Shown one piece after another: positions 1 through 9,252 of a DNA stretch of 19,495 nucleotides. The notes under the pieces were generated by a model, which had not been told where the DNA came from, did no database searches, and saw only the letters and a list, made by a program, of their open reading frames with translations. The stretch covers positions 1 through 19,495 of the forward strand of contig JADGJL010000509.1 in assembly GCA_027600665.1 (NCBI GenBank). Direction: 5' to 3'. The stretch comes from Irineochytrium annulatum. Lineage: Eukaryota; Chytridiomycota; Chytridiomycetes; Chytridiales; Chytridiaceae. Each line of letters begins with the position of its first letter. Positions within the stretch are counted from its first letter, which is position 1. The position numbers were made by a program, and so were the translations under genes.

Positions 1-267
1 CGGCGAGACAGAGGGAGCGGACAGGCGAGGGGTCGAAGGCGTCTGGGGCGGCGGTGTGGGCGGTGTCGAGGGGCAGACCGGCGATAAGATTTGTTCACAC
101 AAAAGGTGCCGTAACTCCCGTTGCAGCCCACAAAAGACCCGTAGCCTTTTGTTGGTGACATATAAGTCACAAAACGGAAACCAACTCCTGAATTGTTTCC
201 AATCAAAAATTAAGATATTGCCGACAAAATAAGGTGAATGGAGTACAATATTATGCGGCAAAGGGTC
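1..267. other. Left flank, no gene recognised
   Basis: About the first 90 bases are GC-rich and, read on the minus strand, can be translated as a proline/serine/threonine-rich stretch without stops. This could be the beginning of a gene running off the left edge, but nothing identifies it. From about 100 onward the sequence is AT-rich, as in the other spacers of this window, and contains several CACAAAA words in both orientations (around 98-175). It ends at the TTA target-site copy of the transposon. No gene call is made. Confidence 0.3.
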
Positions 268-270
268 TTA
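268..270. repeat. Left target-site duplication (TTA)
   Basis: TTA lies immediately outside the left terminal inverted repeat and is matched by TTA at 4830-4832. A 3-bp TTA/TAA duplication is the known insertion footprint of PIF/Harbinger elements. Confidence 0.85.
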
Positions 271-392
271 GAGGGCCTTTTTAAACCCCAAATAGCAAAA
301 AAAAATTGCGTAAAATTTTGCTACGTTTTGGACAAGAATCTGGCTAAAAGTTATCAGAATTGCACACTATTTTTTGGCTATTTAGAGCTCTC
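271..392 (+). repeat. Left terminal inverted repeat, long and imperfect
   Basis: The outer 16 bases match the right end at 15 positions. After an AT-rich diverged stretch there is a perfect 18-bp match (343-360, GCTAAAAGTTATCAGAAT), followed by a looser match containing CTATTTTTTGGC and ending around the GAGCTC at 385-390. The inner limit is approximate. The core sits 72 bases from the left tip, almost the same distance as its partner from the right tip. Confidence 0.75.
343..360 (+). promoter_or_regulatory. Left copy of 18-bp subterminal core
   Basis: GCTAAAAGTTATCAGAAT is perfectly repeated in inverted orientation at 4741-4758. In Harbinger elements the Myb-like protein and the transposase act at terminal and subterminal sequence, so this conserved block at matching distance from each tip is a good candidate binding site. 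The function is inferred from symmetry and conservation; the repeat itself is read directly. Confidence 0.5.
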
Positions 393-462
393 ATGAAAGG
401 AGCCGTTTTCAAAGAGGTCGATATTATTCGACCCTGGACCAATTTCGCCTCATCCCAGCAGG

Positions 463-1941
463 ATGGCATTCATCCCCGACTCCCTCCCTGACGTCGTCCA
501 CGCTTTCGTACCCGTTGCTGACGGGCGCAACCTCTTGCAGCAGATCCTTCATCTCTCCTTCGACGAGATCGTCGCGGACACTCGACAGCCGTATCTGGAC
601 GATGACGATGAAGACGAGTCGCCTATGGATTTCTCCGCCGCGCCCCTGCTGATAGCGGCACATGTGAGGATCCGCGGACGCCAGGTCGCCAGCTACATTG
701 ACCGCCTTCCCCGCCGAAAGACCCGCACGACGCGACATCGTGGCCCGCGGCTCTTTTACGACACTCTACTCCGTATGGAGGATTCCGTTTTCGAGGAGAC
801 GCTGAGGATGGAGCCGGACACCTTCTTCTACCTGGTCGACGTGCTGAATACTCACCTTGTGCATGACCCATATGGTACGTCAATTTGAATATTCTTCTTG
901 TAGTAACATACATCAGGCCGTGGAGCTCCTTTACAATTCGGGGAACAGATCGCCATCGCCCTGTACCGCCTTGCCATGGGGAACTCTTACCGCACGATTG
1001 GCGACACCTTCGCCGTGGGCACCACGACAGTCTTGAACTGTGTCCGCCGCGTCGTCAAGGCCATCAACACCGTCCTGTACCCACGTGCCGTCCGCTTTTT
1101 TGCCTTCAACGACGGCGACGGATGGGAGGCCTTGACGAAGACGTTCAGGCACCATCACCTCATCGACGGCGCGGTTGGGGCTATCGATGGAACCCACATC
1201 GGCATCATGAAGCCTAGGGACGACACCTTAAATGCTTACATCAATCGTAAACGTTACAACTCGATTTTATTCCAGGCTGTGGTGGACGGGAATGGGAACT
1301 TCCTTGACGTAAGCTCATCACCTTCACAATTTCATCATTTCAATCCTAACATTTATCTATTCAACAAGGTATGCGGCGGGTTGGCAGGCTCGGTCCACGA
1401 CAGTCGCCTTTTCAGCGTGTCCGCCGTCTACAAGAAATTGCTCAACGGCACCCTGTATCCGGCGAGGCCCATCGACCCTTCGGGCAACCGCGCCGAATGC
1501 AACGACACGTTTTTTCTTCTTGGCGACTCGGGATACGGCGTGCGCGACTACATGATGACGCCAATCGCTAGCCCAGCCAACGCTGAAGAGACGGAGTTCA
1601 ACCACATCCACTCGTCGGCCCGCATGGTCGTCGAGTCTACCTTTGGGATCCTCAAGTGCCGCTTTAGAATTCTGTTGGGGGAGATGGCCGCGGCTCCAGA
1701 GTTTGCCCGCGAGGTCACATACGCCTGCGTCGCTCTCCACAACATCTTGAATTCGCGGGGGGACACGTACACGCGTGAGTGGATGCGGACCGTGGCGGTC
1801 AATGAGGAGGTTGTCGATGCGGACGCTAGACATGGGAGGATGAGCTTCTCGGTGAGGGATAGGACTGCGGCAAACGCGACTAGTCGTCAGATTATGGAAG
1901 CTCGCCGTTTGGCAATTGTGAACATCTTGCAGACCGGGTAA
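463..1941 (+). CDS. PIF/Harbinger DDE transposase (DDE_Tnp_4 type)
   Basis: Three exons, 463-874, 917-1308 and 1369-1941, give 458 aa. Introns are 42 bp (875-916) and 60 bp (1309-1368, with a CCTAAC branch-point-like word). The second intron is a multiple of three and stop-free, so without splicing it would add about 20 residues in the middle of the conserved DV-GG-GSVHDSR block. Joining exons 1 and 2 restores the helix-turn-helix-like stretch (GEQIAIALYRLAMG, then SYRTIG and VGTTTV). The catalytic triad is readable: D228 in AIDGTHIG, D321 in LGDSGYG and E357 in VVESTFGIL, with 35 residues between the second D and the E, as expected for this DDE family. The N-terminal 60 residues are acidic (DDDDEDE). 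There are no frameshifts or internal stops. It would cut and paste the element at TTA-like targets, probably with the Myb-like partner encoded at 2694-4660. Confidence 0.93.
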
Positions 1942-2693
1942 TCTTAGTTAGGTAACGGATATTTGGTGGCTTTCTTTATTTAATAATTATGTCACTTCAG
2001 ACGGACTTTAAGCATCTTGAGAAGGGAGGGTCAAAGGGATAAGGGGTTGCCTCGAATTTCCACCCTCGCCCGCCACGCGCGCGCCCATCGCACCTGCGCC
2101 GGCGCGTTCAGGAACAAGACCTTGTCCCTCGCCTCCCGGGTCCAGTCTCCCGGCATCCTTGTCCTCGGATCCACAACTCGTCGCCCGATCGTCGAGGCTC
2201 CCTGTGGTCCCCTTCATCGAATCCTCCCTCCTCCTCCTCGACCGGCCAGGCGTCCCGCCATCATCCGCCCCGCGCGACCTCTTCCAGCCGACCGTCGACT
2301 CGTCCGATCCTCGACCGGCGTGGTGGGCTGCAGTCGCGCGGGGAGTCCCATGCTGCCGCCAATTCTGGTGTTGCGCGCGGGCGCTACGATGCCACGGCTG
2401 GTGACAGTGCGGGGCATGATGTTGACGGCGGGGTCGTCGAGGGTGAGGGATATGACGGCGGGCCGGGATGGGGAGGTCAGTGGGTGAGGACGGGGAGACG
2501 CGGTTGAAATGGCTCAATATGTGATAGTTTATGTGTAATGATGCCAACATTTTTATTAATACAAAGCGAACATACCAGGCCATTCAGCGTAAAGCCACAT
2601 AAAACACGGGAATACCATTTGATAGCAGAACAAAGGGGTGCAAGTATTTCTAAGTGCATTTACATAGTGTTTACATAGTGGAAAAAAGGAAGC
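1942..2693. other. Transposon interior with a GC-rich segment of unknown content
   Basis: This is the gap between the convergent transposase and Myb-like genes. Both edges (1942-2035 and 2500-2693) are AT-rich like the spacers elsewhere. The middle, about 2040-2490, is strongly GC-rich and open in several frames on both strands. On + one frame ends at about 2507 with a glycine/aspartate-rich tail; on - a frame runs 2583-2008. None has recognisable motifs, all are rich in R, P, S and G, and open frames on both strands are expected when GC content is this high. It may hold a third, unrecognised gene, a captured host fragment or only noncoding sequence. I make no gene call. Confidence 0.4.
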
Positions 2694-4660
2694 TCAACAG
2701 CTCTCAAGCTTGTCGTTTTTGTGGTTCTCCTTCTCCTCCTCGAACAGCAACCCCTCCTCGCCCTTCCTTGACGGGTGGGCGATATCGGCGCCGGGGTGAG
2801 TGCTAACCTTGTTTGAATGGTCCGTCAAAGGTGGCGCCGGCGCCATCATTGCCGCCGCTGCAGCAGTGTTGCCCTGAGAGGCCACGAACAAAACCATCAT
2901 CTGCTGCATACGCAGCTGAGCCTGCTCCATCATCTGCTGGTGCGCCGTCTGGGCGAACGCAAGGCGCTGGGCTGCGGCCGCCTGCTGAGCTGTGAGCGCG
3001 AGCTGCTGCTGCTGAATCCCAGTTCCCAAAACCGAAACAATCTTGTCCATAGCGGCGTCGTTGCTGGCGCTCAACGCATCAAGCAGGGCATCGGCAGCAT
3101 TGGTGCTGGATTTGCGGCCCTTGGACGCTGCGGGCTTGGGAGGACGCTGCAGGTCCAGGGCACGAGGGACTTGAACTCGCTGCTGCCGGAGGGGTGCCGT
3201 TGACAACGACTCATGGCCGGCGGGCGCCAGAGACGCAACGCCCAACGTTCGGCGGCGCTTCTGGCCGCCGTCAAACTCGCTCAGGTCCGAATCCAGCTCG
3301 GCGGAAGCAGAGCCGTCGGCGTTGTTAAAAGGAACACTGTCAGCAAGATGTTAGTGGTTGCAAAAGGTAACAACAAGAAACTCACATGGTCCTTTTCTTC
3401 CTGGGCTTCCTCCTGGCCGTATCTTCGTCCATGCCGTCGTCCATCCCGTCGTTCGTGCTGTCGCCCAGGTAGGCTGGATCGAGGTCTTGGTCGCTGTCAC
3501 GCTCGTGCTGCGCAGTCGGCCCGTTCGACATCCCTTGCAAGGTGTCGCCGGCGTGTCCTCCATAAATCTGGCTGATGAGCAGGTAGTGATCGTGGCGGAT
3601 CCCCGTCTTGCTGCACATGTCTTCGATGCCAGCGCCACCGGTCTTCTGGCAGATCGTGAGGACCTTCTGCAGAGGCAAAGCACATTAACCAAAACCATAA
3701 TGAAAGTTTGCACTCATACCTTGTGCTTATCCCTAAGTGTTTGCAGTCGATTAGCACACTGTTCCGGCGTGCGATTGCTGAGGTAGGGGTGGTTTAGCAG
3801 TATGCGGCCGAGAGCGTTGGCAAGGCAGGCGCCCCAGGCAAGGAATCCAACTGTGTGCTTGACCGACATGAGGTAGTCGGAGTAAAATGCTGTGGCCTCC
3901 CGAAGCAAGGCACTGGTTTCGTCGACCGACCTTGTTATAATTGAAAGGTTAACAGGATCGGCAGCAGAAGAAAACTCAAAACATATGCTTACCAGTTACC
4001 GGCGCGCACAACCGGCAGTTTCACCTTCGGCTCCCCTAACTTGGGCTCCATCTTCATCTCCTTTTTCAAGGCCTTGGCCTCCTCCTTCCTTTTCTTCTCC
4101 TCATCCTTGAGGATGCCCTTCCTCACTTTCTCCTCCTTCTTCATGCGTTTCTGCTCCTCCTTCTCTTTCTTTTCCAGAGCCACAACGACCGAGCTCCTCC
4201 TCACCCTTTTCTTCTTCGTCTCGCCCTCGCCGTTCTCTTCCTCATCCTCCTCGTCATCGTCTGGCCGGGCGGCGGCCGCTTGGGCTGCGGCTGCACCAGT
4301 TGCGTGACTCTCATGGTCTTCGAGGTGGATCGCGAGGGATGCCGCGCAGGGGCGAAGATCTTGAGCGGCGTGTGGGCTCGATGAGGCATTGGTGGAAGAA
4401 ACTGGAACGGAAGAGCTTAACGTGCGGAACTGAAAGCTTTCTTGCTCGGAGGTGTGTGTCGGGTTCCAAAGCGCATCGTCGAAACACGGGGGTGGCATGA
4501 TGGCGGCCGGCGTGTCCACCTCGAGGCGTTGAGTGGTGCCATAGCAGCAACCGTTCTTCTGAGCGGGCCGACAGAGATCCATTCGCGGGGTGACGGGGGG
4601 CTCGGCTTCTGGTGATGGGGCGACCGGAGTGAAAGTTTCTCTCGCAAGGCACGTGCTCAC
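2694..4660 (-). CDS. Harbinger accessory protein with Myb/SANT-like DNA-binding domain
   Basis: Four exons on the minus strand, 4660-3993, 3930-3720, 3666-3386 and 3336-2694, give 600 aa. Introns are 62, 53 and 49 bp with GTAAGC, GTATGA and GTGAGT donors. Residues about 135-215 are very acidic and then lysine/glutamate-rich, a probable charged coiled coil with nuclear-localisation-like KKKRVRR. The SANT/Myb-like domain starts at W223 (GNWSVDETSALLREA), which is spelled across the first splice junction, and runs to about 295 (RTPEQCANRLQTLRDKHK). The C-terminal third is rich in Q, A and M. PIF/Harbinger elements characteristically encode such a Myb-like protein, which binds the element ends and brings the transposase to DNA. 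The exact start is inferred: it is the first ATG of the open frame, 169 bp inside the right tip. Assignment to this family rests on domain type plus position beside an intact Harbinger transposase. Confidence 0.85.
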
Positions 4661-4711
4661 GCGTCGCTGCTTATCGAGTTTCGTAAAAAAAATAAAGTTA
4701 AAGTACCTCCC

Positions 4712-4829
4712 GAGGAGCTTTTACGCCAAAAAGAGATAGCATTCTGATAACTTTTAGCTAATTTCCTGAGCAAATATTGGCTATTTTTTTCACTAATTTT
4801 TTTGGTAACTTCAGTTTAAAAAGCCCCTC
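4712..4829 (-). repeat. Right terminal inverted repeat, long and imperfect
   Basis: Reverse complement of the left end: the tip is GAGGGGCTTTTTAAAC, the perfect 18-bp core lies at 4741-4758, 71 bases from the tip, and a looser match including TCTTTTTGGC runs to about the AGCTC near 4712-4719. The region between tip and core is AT-rich and aligns poorly, which suggests constraint on tip and core rather than on the whole arm. Confidence 0.75.
4741..4758 (-). promoter_or_regulatory. Right copy of 18-bp subterminal core
   Basis: Exact reverse complement of 343-360, placed 71 bases inside the right tip. It lies between the tip and the start of the Myb-like gene at 4660, so it may also influence that gene's promoter. 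Role inferred. Confidence 0.5.
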
Positions 4830-4832
4830 TTA
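4830..4832. repeat. Right target-site duplication (TTA)
   Basis: TTA lies immediately outside the right terminal inverted repeat and matches the left copy at 268-270. The next base is A, so the right side reads TTAA; the left copy is preceded by C, which limits the duplication to three bases. Confidence 0.85.
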
Positions 4833-4925
4833 ATGCCACCAAAGGTCTTGCAGAAGAGTTGACTTCGAAAAATCCTCCGTGATTGACAACCACTGCCCCA
4901 AAGCTCATCACCTCCATCGCCCATC
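4833..4925 (+). promoter_or_regulatory. BUD31 upstream region truncated by the transposon
   Basis: Only 93 bp separate the right target-site duplication from the BUD31 start codon. The stretch has no clear TATA box. The native promoter of BUD31 has therefore either been displaced about 4.6 kb upstream or is now partly supplied by the AT-rich transposon end. The distance is seen directly; the regulatory effect is inference. Confidence 0.5.
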
Positions 4926-5686
4926 ATGCCGGTGCGGTCCCGCGATACCCCTTGGTCCTCATATTGACGATTTATTGCAGAAAGTAAAGCGAGGCCGGAA
5001 GCCCCCGCCGGAGGGATTCGATCTCATCGAGCCTACACTGAACGACCTTCAAAAGCAAATGCGGGAAGGTTAGCTGCCTTCCACCCGCGCAAGTGCTGAT
5101 TGCCGCAACCTCTTACAAAACAGCCGAAAATGAACCCCACGAGGGGAAGCGGAAGGTATGGTCGTTCTAAGTCGATAAGCAAATGCTGATTTTATTGCCA
5201 GGTGGAACCTCAGTGGCCGATATTCCGCATCCACCATCAGCGATCGAGGTATATTTTGTTGGCTTTTTTGCGCCGTTGCCGCTTATTTTGGTGTGTTGAC
5301 TTTACTTAATCGCAGATACATTTACGAGATGTATTACAAGCGGAAGGCCATCTCGAAGCAGCTGTACGACTGGTGCTTGAAGATGGATTATGCCGATGAG
5401 GCTTTGATTGCAAAGTGGAGAAAGGTATGTGAAGTTCGCCTTCGCTCAAGCGGTTTTCCTGATATTCGCTGTTGCGCAGGCGGGCTACGAGAAGCTTTGC
5501 TGCCTGAGGTGTGTTCAGCCGCGTGACACGAACTTCAACACGACGTGCATCTGTCGGGTGCCGAAGGACAAATTAGAGGAGGACAAGATTGTGGAATGCC
5601 AGCATTGCGGGTAATTGATGCAGAGCTACTGTGGTATGAACTAAGCTCTGTTTGGTAGATGCCGAGGTTGCGCATCAGGCAGCTGA
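4926..5686 (+). CDS. BUD31: Pre-mRNA splicing factor BUD31 (G10 family)
   Basis: Seven coding exons (4926-4931, 4981-5068, 5124-5155, 5202-5248, 5316-5424, 5480-5610, 5659-5686) give 146 aa, close to the roughly 144-157 aa of the family. The first coding exon is only ATGCCG; splicing it to AAAGTAAAG yields [15 protein letters not shown], the normal family start. The middle carries [17 protein letters not shown] and [15 protein letters not shown]. The C-terminal zinc-binding cysteines are all present: CCLRC, CICRVP, ECQHCG and CRGC. The six introns are 46-67 bp. BUD31 is a nuclear component of the activated spliceosome associated with the Prp19/CDC5 complex, where it helps hold the catalytic RNA core. 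All junctions keep frame and match family sequence, so the model is strong. Confidence 0.96.
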
Positions 5687-6220
5687 TCGAAAAGTGAAAC
5701 AAACTAGGATGTCGCCTGGAAGGCTGCATGATACCCAGTGTTGATGTTATATTTATTAGGCTTGCTAGGAACGAATTGAGGAATACTTGTCGTTCCTTCG
5801 CTGACGATGATTTTGTTTTCATAATATAACATTTAATGAGTTTACTGTTGCTTTGGCCTCATGCGGGAGTATGCGCTAGGCCTCTTAATTTGCCGTGTAT
5901 CTCCCAAGTTCCTCCTGCACAAGAACTCGGATTGATTGAATACTCATCAAAAACGGATTATGTATTTTGTTGTATCTTCGGCACCCCCATCTCAATAACC
6001 CATACATAATGGAACATAGTCTCTAAGGAGCCAAGTTTTTCTCGCTCCGTCAAGGCTCCTCCAACAAACAACGAATACGGAAGGAAACATAACAAATCAC
6101 TTAAGATGGCGAAACAAAATCGAGGGAGAGTAGGCACATCGACAAGTAAAGAGGTAATTCCATGAGCTCAGCGGATACATGAAGAGGGATAGGATCATAA
6201 CGTATATTTTAACGGGACGC
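5687..6220. other. Intergenic spacer between convergent BUD31 and glutamine synthetase
   Basis: This AT-rich stretch must hold the 3' untranslated regions and polyadenylation sites of BUD31 (+) and the glutamine synthetase (-), since the two genes point toward each other. An open frame at 5535-5822 on - overlaps BUD31 exons antisense and looks like chance. No repeat or RNA gene was recognised. Confidence 0.5.
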
Positions 6221-8975
6221 TCAGAACAACTGTAAAAGGATAGAAGGTTAGACCGCAATACAAGTCCGAGGTATTGTGTAAAAACTCACCAGCTCGGTGT
6301 ACTTGGGGTACGGCCAGTACTTGTCGGCAACCTGCCTCTCAATCCTGAAAAGGACATATTGGTAAGGACACAGAAGCATTGGCATAATAGCCCGACTCCT
6401 CCTCCCACTTACTTATCCGCAAACTCCCTGGCCTCCTCAATGGCGGTCGTAAGCTCCTTGCCAGCAACCTCGCCCTGCTCCTCACCATGGAGCGACTCGA
6501 CCTTCGCGACCGTAGCCTCGACCTTCTTGATGGCCGCCAAGAGGCCGTTGACGAGGGTCGTAAGCTCCGTAAGGATCTCCCTCTCGGCGCAGTTGCTCGT
6601 GTCGATCTTCGCGTTCGTCTGCGAGTTGATAGAATCCGCAAGCTCCTTCCTGTAGCTGAAAGCGGCGGGGAGGACACCGCCCACGATCATGGCCCTGAGC
6701 GCGCCGGCCTCAATCACGAGGTCCTTGGCGTACTTCTCGACGAGGATGTAGAACCGGGACGTCAGCTCGGACTCGGACAGGATGCCGAGCTGGGTCAGGA
6801 GCTTCTTGTTCTCAGGCGCGAGGAGCTGCTTGAAGGCGACGGGGCAAGACTTGATGTTGGGAAGACCGCGCTTCTCGGCCTCCTTGACCCAGTCGTCCGA
6901 GTAGTTGTTGGCCTCGAACCGGACGTTCTTTGACGCCTTGATGAAGCTCTTGACGACGATGAGGATGTCGTCGATGTCGAGCTCGGCCTTGGAGCCCTTC
7001 TGCTTCACGAGCGCGTCGTAGACGGCCGAAATAGACGCGGCGACGGCCGAGTTCAGGAGCACGACGGGGAACGACGGGCTCTGCTTCGCGCCGACGGCCC
7101 TGAACTCGAACTTGTTGCCCGTGAAGGCGAAGGGCGAGGTGCGGTTCCTGTCCGTGAGGTCACGCGAGATGGTGGGAAGAGTCGAGACCTTCACATCGAG
7201 AACAGTGCCGCCGACCTTGACGGTCTGAAGGTGAGGCTGCGAGAAGTTCCGGACCGGGCGGGCCTCTTCGATCGAGTTCAGGACCTCGTTCAAGTGGTCA
7301 CCAAGGAAAGCCGAGATGATGCCGGGGGGCGCCTCGTTAGCGCCAAGACGGTGCTCGTTCGAGGCGGACGCAATACCCGCGCGGAGGAGGCCGCCGTGCT
7401 TGTAGACGGCGTCAAGGGTGGCGACCAGGAATAGCAGGAAGCGGTAGTTGGTCTCGGGCTTCAAAGTCGGCTCAAGGAGGTTGTCACCGGAGTCCGTCGA
7501 CATAGACCAGTTGCAGTGCTTACCGCTGCCGTTGACGCCTTTAAAGGGCTTCTCGTGGAAGAGAACCTGAACCATACCATTAGCTATCGCTTATTTTTTT
7601 TTCAAAAACGTAATAAGGAAACACACCTGCAGCTTGTGGCGGTGGGCGACCTGGTGGAGGACGTCCATGGTGAGCAGGTTGTGGTCGACCGCGACGGACG
7701 CCTCCTCGAAAATCGGGGCCATCTCGAACTGGTTTGGGGCGACCTCGTTGTGCCTGGTCTTAATCGGGACACCAATCTTAATAAGGTCGTGCTCAGCCTC
7801 GGCGATGGCCGCCAGAACACGCGAGGGGATCTGGCCGAAGTAGTGGTCCTCGAGCTGCTGGTGCTTCGGCGGGGGGTTGCCGATCAAAGTCCTGCCCGAG
7901 ATTTTCAAATCGGGGCGGAGGTTGTAGAGGCCGCGGTCGATGAGGAAGAACTCCTGCTCAGTGCCGAGGGTGGTGGAAACGTGCTTCACGTCCTGATCAC
8001 CAAGGAGGCGGAGGAGCTTGACGGCGGCCGTCGAGAGAGCCTCGGCGGAGCGGAGAAGGATGGTCTTCTCGTCAAGGGCTTCGCCGTTGTAGGAGATGAA
8101 GACGGACGGGACGTATAGAACGGCGGTGTTGTGGGGGCCGCGGCGGACGAACATGGGGCTGACGCATTGATTAAGAATGTGATTCAACCCAATCTCGACG
8201 GACAGTTACCTGGTCGTGTCCCAAATCGTGTAGCCACGAGCCTCGAAGGTCGAACGCATGCCGCCGTTGGGGAAGGAAGACGCATCAGGCTCAGACTGCA
8301 AAAGCTGGCCGCCGGAAAACGCGTCAATGGCCGTAACCTCCTCATGACCGTTGACAATGTTCGACTTCAGGGTCAAAAATGAATCGTGCTTTTCCGCCGT
8401 GGTACCAGTTTGGGGCTGGAACCAGTGAGTGAAGTGGGTCGCACCCCTTTAGTCGCAGCAAAAACAAAAACACGTTAAGTGAGCGTTAGACATGGGATGA
8501 CAATCAATTGCAAAATGCCACAAACGTACTTGGCCATGGACCACTCCTTCACGGCATGGGCGACGGCATCGGCAGTCGGGCGGTCGAGGGACGAGCGACC
8601 CTGATATGGAATATCGCAGAAAAGCACGGTCAGACCTCATGAATCTAAACGCGACCCATGACGCGAATCGCCGGCTGAGATCAATGATCCCTCATCCAAA
8701 TGGCTCCACCGGCGCTTTTCCGGGAGGTATATCGGGCCACCTTGGGTAAACCAAGCACAGAACCCCCCCATTTCGGCCCTCACCTGGATCTGCTGAAGGA
8801 AGCGGGTGTAGATGGGCTTCGGGAGCGACACCGAGAGAGCCTGGAGCCCGAAAACGTCCGTCCCAAAGATCTCGGACGGGAACGCGTGACGATCGCGGAC
8901 CTGCGGCCAGTCGAGCACACGGTTGACGCGGTCGACGTTCTCCTGCAGGGCGTTGATGCGGGCTTGATGAGACAT
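6221..8975 (-). CDS. GSIII: Glutamine synthetase, type III (GSIII)
   Basis: ATP-dependent ligation of ammonia to glutamate, forming glutamine. Seven minus-strand exons, 8975-8784, 8600-8530, 8446-8210, 8158-7627, 7566-6413, 6344-6290 and 6229-6221, give 749 aa, the large size typical of type III rather than the roughly 350-470 aa of types I and II. Type-III signatures: [14 protein letters not shown] and TAEKHDSF (residues about 89-110), metal/substrate residues in [10 protein letters not shown] (232-241), [14 protein letters not shown] (305-318), and [18 protein letters not shown] (348-365) formed across a splice junction. The C-terminus [11 protein letters not shown] is completed by a last exon of nine bases, LF plus stop. 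Introns are 183, 83, 51, 60, 68 and 60 bp. No targeting leader is evident at [17 protein letters not shown]...TTACAG pattern just before the start codon suggests an intron in the 5' untranslated region. Confidence 0.95.
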
Positions 8976-9252
8976 GACTGCTTCTGTAAGGAAGAAGGCC
9001 GGCTGTTAGATCGCAACATCGGTCGCGCGGGGGGGCCGTCGCCAGCGGCGCGGTGACCAAGGGTCAGTCGCAATGGACGGCGCACCTTGGGGGATGATGC
9101 AATATTCGCTCTGAATCCCAAAATGTTTTTCGCGTTTTTCGAAGGAGGGGAAAGCCCATTTGATTATGTTTTAAATCTCGTTTTTTCGAACAGGCAGCGT
9201 CTCAACAGCTGTTATCCTAAGCACTCTTCTTGCCGCAGGAACCATCTGGTCT
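8976..9252. promoter_or_regulatory. Divergent upstream region of GSIII and the orphan frame
   Basis: If both neighbours are real, this gap serves GSIII on - and the 9253 frame on +. On the minus strand, 9085-8984 has the form of a 5'-UTR intron (GTGCGC donor near 9085, CTAACAG-like branch word, CTTCTTCCTTACAG acceptor) ending eight bases before the GSIII start codon. Joining it does not extend the GSIII reading frame upstream, so it would be noncoding. No TATA box or nitrogen-response cluster could be asserted. Confidence 0.4.

Larger units (their letters stand above)
271..4829. mobile_element. Complete PIF/Harbinger DNA transposon (4,559 bp)
   Basis: The two ends are inverted repeats: the first 16 bases from the left (GAGGGCCTTTTTAAAC) and the reverse complement of the right end (GAGGGGCTTTTTAAAC) match at 15 of 16. 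Directly outside both ends sits TTA (268-270 and 4830-4832), the 3-bp target-site duplication typical of the PIF/Harbinger superfamily. Inside are the two genes known for this superfamily, a DDE transposase near the left end and a Myb/SANT-like protein near the right end, in convergent orientation. Both reading frames are unbroken after removing introns, so the copy looks autonomous. Further inward the ends remain related for about 120 bp, with one perfect 18-bp core. The boundary call rests on three agreeing signals: repeat ends, duplication and gene content. Whether it still moves cannot be told from one copy. Confidence 0.92.

Noticed and set aside
98..180. CACAAAA words in both orientations in the left flank, possibly another transposon end
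   Set aside because: The repeats are short and irregular, with no matching partner or duplication found in the window.
885..1217. Plus-strand frame at 885-1217 and minus-strand frame at 931-1197
   Set aside because: Both overlap transposase exon 2 in the wrong frame; the conserved Harbinger residues are in the frame beginning at 917.
4041..4307. Serine/phenylalanine-rich plus-strand frame at 4041-4307
   Set aside because: Antisense to the lysine/glutamate-rich coiled coil of the Myb-like protein (AAG/GAG codons read backward as CTT/CTC).
6487..8118. Plus-strand open frames at 6487-6933 and 7516-8118
   Set aside because: They lie antisense to verified glutamine synthetase exons and are valine/arginine/aspartate-rich shadows of GC-rich codons on the other strand.
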